A stretch of 5,094 nt of DNA from NIOZ-UU13 sp032250555 (lineage in GTDB: Bacteria > Planctomycetota > Phycisphaerae > Sedimentisphaerales > Anaerobacaceae), in NCBI GenBank assembly GCA_032250555.1, contig JAVVFI010000390.1:1-5094 (forward strand). The letters run 5' to 3'. How positions within the stretch are numbered: position 1 is the stretch's first letter; each line of letters begins with the position of its first letter. Below, one piece after another: positions 1 to 5,094 of this stretch. Position numbers and translations under genes: made by a program. The notes beneath the pieces are model-generated. The model was not told the DNA's origin, did not search any database, and saw only the letters and a list, made by a program, of their open reading frames with translations.

Positions 1-368
1 TCGGTGTATTTAGACGGCCACAGGCAGAATCCATCGTGGTGCTTGGATGTAAGAACAAGATACTTCATTCCAGCGTCCTTGGCGATCTTCACCCATTCTT
101 CAGCATCGAATTTCACAGGATTAAACTGCTTGTAAAGCTGGTCGTACTCTTCGGTTGGCACTTCCCTGCCTCGCGACCAGCCAATCTCAGTGCCCTTGAT
201 ACTGACCGGCCCCCAGTGGATGAACATACCGAACCGTTTTTCCTGCCACTTGCGTACCGCTTGCGAGGTTGCCGGCCGATCATCTGTTTTGGCAATACCG
301 ATAAAGTTAGAATTGATACATACCCCTGTGATACAGATCCATATTAGAGATGACTTCGATAATTTCAT
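1..368 (-). CDS. GH29 alpha-L-fucosidase, N-terminal part (runs off window)
   Basis: Exo-acting glycoside hydrolase family 29 enzyme that releases alpha-linked L-fucose from glycans by a retaining mechanism. Only the first 122 residues are in the window. Residues 1-26 look like a Sec signal peptide (Lys2 and Lys5, then a hydrophobic run from Leu8 to Ala26, with G-I-A before K27), so the enzyme is probably periplasmic or secreted. The catalytic barrel begins at about residue 38: R-F-G-M-F-I-H-W-G (45-53) and the later S-K-H-H-D-G-F (108-114) are the GH29 hallmarks, containing the histidines that contact fucose in characterised members. E-I-G-W-S-R-G at 61-67 fits one GH29 subset rather than the human FUCA1 form. 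The nucleophile Asp and acid/base residue lie beyond the window. The ATG at 368 is chosen for its AGGAGG six bases upstream and the signal peptide that follows. It is the last gene of a four-gene codirectional run, 143 bases after the amidohydrolase. Family assignment is firm; exact linkage specificity is not. Confidence 0.93.
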   Translation of the reverse strand, partial: MKLSKSSLIWICITGVCINSNFIGIAKTDDRPATSQAVRKWQEKRFGMFIHWGPVSIKGTEIGWSRGREVPTEEYDQLYKQFNPVKFDAEEWVKIAKDAGMKYLVLTSKHHDGFCLWPSKYT

Positions 369-373
369 AAGGT

Positions 374-383
374 TCCTCCTTTT
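374..383 (-). promoter_or_regulatory. Ribosome binding site of the fucosidase gene
   Basis: On the minus strand the sequence AAAAGGAGGA precedes the ATG at 368, leaving six bases between AGGAGG and the start codon. This is the strongest Shine-Dalgarno match in the window and fixes the start of the GH29 gene. Confidence 0.8.
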
Positions 384-433
384 CCATCCTTTAGATTATT
401 ACCGGTTGATATACCCTGCACTGTTTACTCAAC

Positions 434-491
434 AAAAAAAACGGATTTTATAAAAGCCAACTTTCGTATCAGTAACAATACCTTAATCCGT
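434..491 (-). terminator. Weak terminator-like structure or attenuator between amidohydrolase and fucosidase genes
   Basis: Read on the minus strand, ACGGATT (491-485) can pair with AATCCGT (447-441), and the second arm runs directly into a tract of eight Ts (441-434). The long intervening segment can fold its own small hairpin, GTATTG-TTAC-TGATAC (481-466, six pairs including two G-U). It begins 20 bases after the amidohydrolase stop codon, a normal place for a terminator. The seven-pair outer stem is weak and its loop is long, so termination may be partial, or the structure may be chance in an AT-rich gap. The rest of the 143-base gap shows no gene and no convincing promoter. Confidence 0.3.
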
Positions 492-511
492 AGAAATTTC
501 AATCTATTTGG

Positions 512-1615
512 TTACTTCTGAAATGCTTTATCTGATCCGGGCAGCCATCGAATGACATTATCATAAAACACTTTTTGAAGAACCTCCTTCGGCAGCGTCA
601 ATCCTCTGATAGTGTAATAGCCCATCTCTATTTCGTCATCAGTTGCATAATACCGGAAATTATTCTTGTTGCGTTCAAGGATCGAGCGGCGGTCTGATTC
701 CATGCCCCTGGCTGTTGCCCGCTGTCCGCTTCTGTCGAATGCACCTGCGGACCTATCGGTACCATAAATAATTCGGTCCTGATATTTGATGAAAAACTTT
801 CGCACTTTGTCACGGGCCTGCGCCATAAAATACCGCGTGCGGCTGTCAATACCCACAGCAAAATTAGGATACTGATTCAGCCGTTTGGCGATTTCATCAA
901 CATCGAATTCGAGACTTCCCAGATGGCAGCCGATGACTTTCAATCGTGGATGTTTCGCCAGCAGCCGGTCCCGGGCGGCCATGATCTCAACATAAGAAGG
1001 TTTTTCAGGTTTGTTATAGAAATGCCACTCCGGATTCGTCGCCCAGTACGACGTCGGTTTACCGTTCGGACCTATCGGCAGGGGCATCCACGCCTGAATC
1101 GGCTCACCGATATGGGCAATAAGGGGCTTGCTTTGCTGTATCATAAATTCATAAATCGGGTCAAACATCGGATCGTCAATCTGAATATATTCACCGGATG
1201 GATTCTTAATTTCCATACCGATTTCTTTCCAGACTTTGACTCCCAACGCGCCATTTTCAAAACTCTCTCGCAAGTGTTCCTTCACATCTGCAATCCAGCC
1301 GGGCTCGTTTCTCCGTGTGACATCGAATGTCGTAATCCAGGCATAGTAGCGCGGATATTTCTTTGAACATTCCATTGCCTTATCGACCTGCCAGTTCATG
1401 CGTTGGATATTGGTACCTCTCGTGCAGATAGTGATGACCTTCATGTTCATCTCGTCCAGCATGTCTCGCAAGTACGGAGCGTCTCCCCGTACATGGAAGT
1501 GGGCATCGAATTTTTTCATGTATTTCAAATAGTCAAGCTCCTCGTTGGCCGCGGTGGTACTAACACACATACATAAGATAATTTCGAGGCTGATAAATAT
1601 GAGCTGTTTGAACAT
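512..1615 (-). CDS. Exported amidohydrolase-2 family (PF04909-type) metal-dependent hydrolase
   Basis: A 367-residue TIM-barrel protein of the amidohydrolase-related family, whose members hydrolyse or decarboxylate small molecules using one bound metal. Visible motifs are F-D-A-H-F-H (H39, H41), G-V-K-V-W-K (K127), L-I-A-H-I-G-E-P (H168), V-I-G-C-H-L-G-S (H231) and I-I-Y-G-T-D-R (D287). By analogy with the ACMSD branch, H39, H41, H168 and D287 would bind metal and H231 would be catalytic. Residues 1-23 form a Sec signal peptide (Lys3, hydrophobic core, T-T-A-A before N24), so it acts outside the cytoplasm, which is unusual for the better-known lactonase and decarboxylase members. The start at 1615 is an ATG with GGAG eight bases upstream, immediately before the signal peptide. 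A longer frame from a TTG at 1723 has no such support. The C-terminal Y-D-N-V-I-R-W-L-P-G is typical of the family's last helix. It lies 113 bases after the sulfatase. Substrate unknown; sugar lactone, amide or ester chemistry is possible. Confidence 0.85.
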   Translation of the reverse strand: MFKQLIFISLEIILCMCVSTTAANEELDYLKYMKKFDAHFHVRGDAPYLRDMLDEMNMKVITICTRGTNIQRMNWQVDKAMECSKKYPRYYAWITTFDVTRRNEPGWIADVKEHLRESFENGALGVKVWKEIGMEIKNPSGEYIQIDDPMFDPIYEFMIQQSKPLIAHIGEPIQAWMPLPIGPNGKPTSYWATNPEWHFYNKPEKPSYVEIMAARDRLLAKHPRLKVIGCHLGSLEFDVDEIAKRLNQYPNFAVGIDSRTRYFMAQARDKVRKFFIKYQDRIIYGTDRSAGAFDRSGQRATARGMESDRRSILERNKNNFRYYATDDEIEMGYYTIRGLTLPKEVLQKVFYDNVIRWLPGSDKAFQK

Positions 1616-1623
1616 GACAATTT

Positions 1624-1627
1624 CTCC
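1624..1627 (-). promoter_or_regulatory. Ribosome binding site deciding the amidohydrolase start
   Basis: Minus-strand GGAG lies eight bases before the ATG at 1615. It supports the 367-residue form starting with a signal peptide over a 403-residue form from an upstream TTG codon, which would bury the signal peptide 36 residues inside. Confidence 0.65.
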
Positions 1628-1711
1628 AAATCTAATTCCAGAATGATTTCTATTTCGTTTATACTCCTCAAGGGGGAACTCACCCGGACTGCTTACTACT
1701 AACCTTATTCC

Positions 1712-1725
1712 GATTGCCGGCAATC
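1712..1725. repeat. Perfect 14-base palindrome after the sulfatase stop
   Basis: GATTGCCGGCAATC reads identically on both strands. It starts three bases after the sulfatase stop codon (TAG at 1731-1729). As RNA it could fold GATTG-CCGG-CAATC with a four-base loop. No T tract follows, so a classical intrinsic terminator is unlikely; a stabilising 3' hairpin or a dyad-symmetric protein site is possible. A seven-base-arm palindrome is expected by chance at appreciable frequency in 5 kb. Confidence 0.4.
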
Positions 1726-1728
1726 CGT

Positions 1729-3636
1729 CTAAGGAACCGTGTTATTCGTGCCATTCAAATCATTTAACGCACGATTCGCCACGCGTGTTATATACTTATT
1801 CGGCTGGTTTGAAAGACATTTCTTAAGCGCAACTTCCGCCGGTCTGGCCGTCTCGCCAATATAATCCAGCACGATCGCCGCCTGCAGCCGGCCCCACTGA
1901 TGCTCACAATCAAGTGCCGCAATCAACACCGGCAGAGCTTTCTCCGGCCTGTCCATCTTACACAAAGCCCGAGCCGCCGCAACCCGAACACTCACTGATT
2001 CGTCCTCAAGCGCTCGTTCCATCGCGCTTTCTGCCGAGATAGCATCACCGCCTATATTGCCTATCCCCGTTGCCCCCCAGTACCTGACTGCAGCGTCCGA
2101 GTCTTTCATCGCCTCAACCAGCTTGCCCAAAGCACCCTTGCCTTCTGAAGCTAATGCAGCCGTTGCTCCAAGGCGCTTGTTCAGTTCATCGCCGCTAGGT
2201 TGCCGCAATATCGCATACCGGTTGCCGTATCTGGCTTCCCTCTCCATTATCTCCGGCTCAGGAATCAGTCCGACATCTTTGGTATCCTGCACCCACTGCA
2301 AATGAACCTTCCGCATCTTCTCCAGTAAACGTCTATACTTTGCTTTGCCGGCAAGATTATTTATCTCATGTGGGTCCTTCTCTAGATCATACAGCTCCTC
2401 CACGCTTTTGCATTCCGCCATGAACAACTTCGCCGCCGGCGGCAATTTACCCTCGGCATGGACCCGCCGAATCTCCTTCATCGTTGCGCCCTTCTCCGGC
2501 GTATTCATGTATTGATAGAATGTCTTAAGCGGCTCATAGTTGCGAATGTAGCGATACCGTTTGTCACGAACGCTGCGAATGATATCGTACCGCTCATCCA
2601 TCCGGTCACGGGCGCCATAGATATAATCCCGCTCAGATGGAAGATTCTTACCCAGGAACGGCTGGCCCTGCATGTGCTCCGCAATCTTCACTCCCGCCAG
2701 GTTCATCACCGTAGGCCCGAAGTCAATAGAGCTGATCAACCGGTCGTCGATGGTGCCCGGTTTACCTTGACGGCCTGTCCGCAGCTTCCGCGGTATCCGC
2801 ACAACAAGCGGAATATGTGTCCCCGAATCATACAGCCATCTCTTTGCTCTCGGCAGCCCCACACCATGGTCCGACCAGAAAAAAATAATCGTGTCCTCGT
2901 AAAGTCCTGCCTCTTTGATCTCTCTGATCTTCTCACCGGCCCAGGCATCCATCGCTGTAATCAACTCGTAATTACGCTTCCAATCCTCACGTACAATCGG
3001 TGTGTCAGGATAATAAGGCGGCAGCTCCAGCTTCTTCGGGTCCTGCCTCTGCGAGGGCTTGAGGTTTTTTGTAACACTCTTATACTTGGATTCATTCGCA
3101 ATCCCGCTCTCGTGGCAGCCGGTGAAATTAAATACTGCAAAGAACGGCTGACCTGCCTTGCCGTTCTTCCAGTGGGCCTTGCCGCTCGACTCATCCCAGG
3201 CATCCTTCAGGTCCGTCGTCTGATAGTCCGTTTTGGAATTATTCGTACAATAGTAACCCGATTCACGCAGATAGCTGCTGAACGCCTTAACAAAGCTCGG
3301 CAGCTTAGCGCTGCACCGCATATGGTGTGTGCCGATCGTCGTCTGATACATTCCCGTGATGATGCCGCTTCGACAGGGAGCGCAAACACCGGCCGTAGTG
3401 AATGTGTTAGTGTATCTCACTCCCTCGCTCGCCAGCTTATCGATATTCGGCGTAATCGCAAACTTATCACCGAAGCACCCGATATGTGGGCTTATATCCT
3501 CACAGGACAACCACAAAACATTAGGCCTTGCCGTCCTGTCTCGCGAAGCCCCTGCAACATCACCCAATACGAATACCGCTGCCCCGGACCCTATCGTCTT
3601 GAGAAAGCTGCGCCTATTACCGAACGATACGCTCAT
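1729..3636 (-). CDS. Tat-exported type I sulfatase with C-terminal HEAT repeats
   Basis: A 635-residue sulfatase of the alkaline-phosphatase superfamily, releasing sulfate from a sulfated substrate, probably a polysaccharide or its oligosaccharides. Residues 7-30 carry a twin-arginine signal (N-R-R-S-F-L-K then a hydrophobic stretch and A-G-A), so it is exported folded. The domain opens with R-P-N-V-L-W-L-S-C-E-D (E46 and D47 metal ligands). C85-A-P-C-R89 is the formylglycine site, with Cys where Ser or Ala is usual. T-H-H-M-R (103-107), K135, H175, S-D-H-G (D256, H257) and K265 complete a standard active site. This layout resembles planctomycete proteins often labelled heparan N-sulfatase (S1_8-like), but the substrate is not proven. 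Residues from about 485 to the end are Ala-rich helical pairs of HEAT type. The start at 3636 is an ATG with GGAG nine bases upstream and the Tat motif directly after; a GTG at 3693 would add 19 residues and lacks support. It follows the S15 hydrolase by 107 bases. Confidence 0.93.
   Translation of the reverse strand: MSVSFGNRRSFLKTIGSGAAVFVLGDVAGASRDRTARPNVLWLSCEDISPHIGCFGDKFAITPNIDKLASEGVRYTNTFTTAGVCAPCRSGIITGMYQTTIGTHHMRCSAKLPSFVKAFSSYLRESGYYCTNNSKTDYQTTDLKDAWDESSGKAHWKNGKAGQPFFAVFNFTGCHESGIANESKYKSVTKNLKPSQRQDPKKLELPPYYPDTPIVREDWKRNYELITAMDAWAGEKIREIKEAGLYEDTIIFFWSDHGVGLPRAKRWLYDSGTHIPLVVRIPRKLRTGRQGKPGTIDDRLISSIDFGPTVMNLAGVKIAEHMQGQPFLGKNLPSERDYIYGARDRMDERYDIIRSVRDKRYRYIRNYEPLKTFYQYMNTPEKGATMKEIRRVHAEGKLPPAAKLFMAECKSVEELYDLEKDPHEINNLAGKAKYRRLLEKMRKVHLQWVQDTKDVGLIPEPEIMEREARYGNRYAILRQPSGDELNKRLGATAALASEGKGALGKLVEAMKDSDAAVRYWGATGIGNIGGDAISAESAMERALEDESVSVRVAAARALCKMDRPEKALPVLIAALDCEHQWGRLQAAIVLDYIGETARPAEVALKKCLSNQPNKYITRVANRALNDLNGTNNTVP
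1750..2184 (-). other. HEAT-repeat domain of the sulfatase
   Basis: Residues of about 485-630 of the sulfatase are a run of helix pairs with the HEAT pattern. Recurrent features are A-A-V-R-Y-W-G-A-T-G-I-G-N-I-G, S-V-R-V-A-A-A-R-A-L, W-G-R-L-Q-A-A-I-V-L-D-Y-I-G and I-T-R-V-A-N-R-A-L-N-D-L, spaced by roughly 33-42 residues, giving about four repeats. HEAT repeats are protein- or ligand-binding scaffolds. Here the domain could hold the enzyme on a partner, a cell-surface structure or the substrate; that role is inferred. Confidence 0.8.
3370..3384 (-). other. Formylglycine maturation motif C-A-P-C-R of the sulfatase
   Basis: The codons TGC GCT CCC TGT CGA encode C85-A-P-C-R89. In type I sulfatases the first Cys is converted to formylglycine, the catalytic aldehyde, by FGE or an anaerobic radical-SAM maturase. 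The usual motif is C-x-P/A-S/A-R; the fourth position here is Cys. The essential Cys, Pro and Arg are present, so the enzyme is probably still matured. Confidence 0.85.
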
Positions 3637-3645
3637 AATGATTTT

Positions 3646-3649
3646 CTCC
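3646..3649 (-). promoter_or_regulatory. Ribosome binding site deciding the sulfatase start
   Basis: Minus-strand GGAG ends nine bases before the ATG at 3636. Together with the Tat motif a few codons downstream, it supports that ATG over the in-frame GTG at 3693. Confidence 0.55.
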
Positions 3650-3683
3650 GTGCCTTTTTTTTCGTCAGCCTGACATTTCTCAT

Positions 3684-3728
3684 TTACATACACAAAAAGC
3701 TATACGTCATCAAGTAAATCAGCTTCAT
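3684..3728 (-). CDS. Possible 14-codon leader ORF before the sulfatase
   Basis: A short frame reads M-K-L-I-Y-L-M-T-Y-S-F-L-C-M and stops at TAA. Its ATG (3728) has GAGG seven bases upstream (3739-3736), a better spaced Shine-Dalgarno sequence than that of the sulfatase itself. It begins 15 bases after the stop of the upstream hydrolase and ends 47 bases before the sulfatase ATG. The peptide is hydrophobic and has no run of a single regulatory amino acid as in classical attenuators. It could be a translational-coupling leader, a small membrane-active peptide, a remnant of a signal peptide, or simply chance. No homologue is recognised. Confidence 0.25.
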   Translation of the reverse strand: MKLIYLMTYSFLCM

Positions 3729-3743
3729 TAGTCTTCCTCTACA

Positions 3744-5094
3744 TCAAAATATTTGCTGTAACACACCGACCTCAATATGGCTGGGATACTTTTTAGATCG
3801 ATATACTCGATTGGTGACTTTGATGAAATCGCCTTCATCCGCTTCAAAAATATTCGGCACATATTTCTGTGGATTGCGATCAATAAATGGGAACCATGTG
3901 CTTTGCACGTGTATCATAATCCGATGCCCTCGCTTAAACGTATGCAAAACATCCCATAATTGAAATGAAATCCTGGCAACCTCATTAGATTTGAAAGGCT
4001 TGGGCTTCGTATAACTTTCCCGGAAACGTCCGCGAAAAGCTTCGGCGCGAATCAAGGTCTGTTGAGCAGATTTTTCCTCCAAATCGTCAGGATAGACATC
4101 GATCAACTTTACCATCCAATCCGAATCTGTTCCGGTAGTGGAGACAAAGAGATTGGCCTGGATGGTTCCCGCTAAGGTAACGTCCTCTTCGAGAATGTCT
4201 GTTTGATACACCAATACATCCGGCCTCCGGGAAGCAAATCGCTGGTCTTCTGAATAAAATGTGTTATTGATCCACCTCGAATTATCTCTTGTATGAGGAA
4301 CCGGTTTGTTTGGATCGCTGATATAGGAATCATAAGCATCAAAATCTTCATTGGGTTTATTAAACGATAACTTGCCCCCTTTGTGAAAAAAGAAACTTGT
4401 CTTCTCAGCGGATGCAGGTGGCCATTGGTCAAATCGTCGCCAGCGGTTGGCACCGGTTTCAAATATCAACGCTTCCGGCAGATTCAATTCACTTTCTTCA
4501 TCTTTCAAAAAGTGCTTGAAGAAATTCAGATCAACATTCTTTTGATAGTATTCAGACGTGGCAAAACCAAAATCCGTATCTCCCAGCTCGCTGCCTTTAC
4601 TGCCCAGCCAGCCTCCGTGATACCAGGGTCCCATAACCAGCATATTGAAAGTATCGGGATTCTGTTTCTCAATCATTTTGTACGTATTCAACGGCCCAAA
4701 CAAATCTTCCCGGTCGTACCAACCACCTACAACCATTACCGCCGCTTTGATATTCTTCAGATGAGGAAGGATATTGCGTTTCTGCCAGAACTTGTCGTAA
4801 TTAGGGTGGCGTGTAACAGAGTTCCAGAATTTGGATTTCTTTTTGAAATATGATTTATTAACATTTTTCAATGGCCCCACGTCCATGAAGAATTTATACG
4901 CGTCTGTCGTTTCAATCTCATAGATAGGATCTGCCCATTCATCGATAAGTCCTTCACGCCTTTGTGGCACACGATTTAGAAATCCAAACCAATGAGTCAA
5001 CAGAAAGGCTCCGTGATGGTAAACGTCATCCCAATAAAAATCTGAAACCGGCGCTTGAGGAGAGACTGCTTTCAATGCGGGGTGGGAATCTATT
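3744..5094 (-). CDS. S15/CocE-NonD family hydrolase, alpha-amino-acid ester hydrolase-like (5' end outside window)
   Basis: Serine hydrolase of the X-Pro dipeptidyl-peptidase/CocE group; 449 residues and the TGA stop are visible, while whole family members are about 600-650. The visible part opens with I-D-S-H-P-A-L-K-A-V-S-P-Q-A-P-V-S-D, which in this family follows the nucleophile motif G-x-S-Y-x-G, so the catalytic Ser should lie only about ten residues beyond the window edge. The catalytic Asp is in G-G-W-Y-D-R-E-D (codon 4715-4713) and the His in G-P-W-Y-H-G-G-W (codon 4619-4617), 32 residues apart as in characterised alpha-amino-acid ester hydrolases. The C-terminal half is the jelly-roll domain (PepX_C type), including T-D-S-D-W, V-Q-S-T-W-F-P-F-I-D-R-N and Y-V-P-N-I-F-E-A. 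Family members cleave esters or amides of alpha-amino acids, acyl side chains, or Xaa-Pro peptides; the real substrate is unknown. A signal peptide cannot be judged. The TTG codon at 5075 lies inside the conserved H-P-A-L-K segment, so it is Leu and not a start. Confidence 0.9.
   Translation of the reverse strand, partial: IDSHPALKAVSPQAPVSDFYWDDVYHHGAFLLTHWFGFLNRVPQRREGLIDEWADPIYEIETTDAYKFFMDVGPLKNVNKSYFKKKSKFWNSVTRHPNYDKFWQKRNILPHLKNIKAAVMVVGGWYDREDLFGPLNTYKMIEKQNPDTFNMLVMGPWYHGGWLGSKGSELGDTDFGFATSEYYQKNVDLNFFKHFLKDEESELNLPEALIFETGANRWRRFDQWPPASAEKTSFFFHKGGKLSFNKPNEDFDAYDSYISDPNKPVPHTRDNSRWINNTFYSEDQRFASRRPDVLVYQTDILEEDVTLAGTIQANLFVSTTGTDSDWMVKLIDVYPDDLEEKSAQQTLIRAEAFRGRFRESYTKPKPFKSNEVARISFQLWDVLHTFKRGHRIMIHVQSTWFPFIDRNPQKYVPNIFEADEGDFIKVTNRVYRSKKYPSHIEVGVLQQIF

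Noticed and set aside
369..433. Possible promoter for the fucosidase: TTGTTG with TATATC 16 bases later on the minus strand
   Set aside because: The -35-like box matches a sigma-70 consensus at only three of six positions and the region is AT-rich, so matches of this quality are expected by chance; promoter consensus in the likely host group is also poorly defined.
745..1080. Repeated string CGGACCTATCGG at about 746 and 1067
   Set aside because: Both copies are inside the amidohydrolase coding sequence, in different frames and protein contexts, so this is a chance match rather than a repeat element.
1616..1723. N-terminal extension of the amidohydrolase from TTG at 1723
   Set aside because: The extension would place a clear signal peptide internally, the codon is TTG, it overlaps the palindrome, and an ATG with a well-placed GGAG exists at 1615.
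3655..3674. GTCAG-G-CTGAC inverted repeat next to a run of eight Ts, resembling a terminator
   Set aside because: The Ts are on the plus strand and precede the dyad there; on the transcribed minus strand the run is As. The one-base centre leaves only about three usable pairs. Not a terminator in either direction.
3637..3693. N-terminal extension of the sulfatase from GTG at 3693
   Set aside because: The added 19 residues are highly charged and precede a Tat motif that sits ideally after the ATG at 3636, which has its own GGAG.
2458..3717. Long open frame of 419 codons on the plus strand opposite the sulfatase
   Set aside because: It lies wholly antisense to a sulfatase with intact catalytic motifs, has no recognisable family pattern, and its composition (many Arg, Ile, Leu, Pro) is that of a complementary-strand shadow.
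1..5094. CRISPR arrays, tRNAs, insertion sequences, defence genes
   Set aside because: No direct-repeat series, tRNA-like cloverleaf, transposase motifs or terminal inverted repeats were found on either strand by reading; nearly all of the window is explained by the four hydrolase genes.

Overview
The window holds four genes, all on the minus strand, so transcription runs from position 5094 towards 1. In transcription order they are: a 3'-complete S15/CocE-type serine hydrolase resembling alpha-amino-acid ester hydrolases (5094-3744, 5' end outside the window); a Tat-exported sulfatase with a C-terminal HEAT-repeat domain (3636-1729); an exported amidohydrolase-2-type TIM-barrel protein (1615-512); and the first 122 codons of a GH29 alpha-L-fucosidase (368-1, running off the window). 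I see no strong ORF on the plus strand. The open plus-strand frames lie opposite these genes and show no family motifs.

Gene set and style suggest a polysaccharide-degrading bacterium of the PVC group, most likely a planctomycete of moderate GC (Phycisphaerae/Sedimentisphaerales-like), or possibly Kiritimatiellota or Lentisphaerota. The clues are a sulfatase fused to HEAT repeats, a Tat signal of the RRSFLK type, a family of secreted amidohydrolases common in planctomycetes, and GGAG-type ribosome binding sites. This is inference from family recognition; there is no rRNA or other marker gene here. No SusC/SusD, regulator, transporter or mobile element is visible.

The genes are separated by gaps of 107, 113 and 143 bases, each start having a Shine-Dalgarno sequence. 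These gaps are wider than in a tight operon and contain small structures: a possible 14-codon leader ORF before the sulfatase, a perfect 14-base palindrome just after the sulfatase stop, and a weak terminator-like structure ending in eight Ts between the amidohydrolase and the fucosidase. The fucosidase may therefore have its own promoter or be partly uncoupled.

The most economical functional reading is extracytoplasmic breakdown of a sulfated, fucose-containing glycan (fucan, mucin or glycosaminoglycan-like). The sulfatase would remove sulfate and the GH29 enzyme would release fucose. The two other hydrolases would act on ester, amide or lactone-type groups that cannot be named from sequence. 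I do not see convincing evidence of a wholly new system. The points most worth checking are the C-A-P-C-R maturation motif of the sulfatase, the exported amidohydrolase, and the leader ORF.
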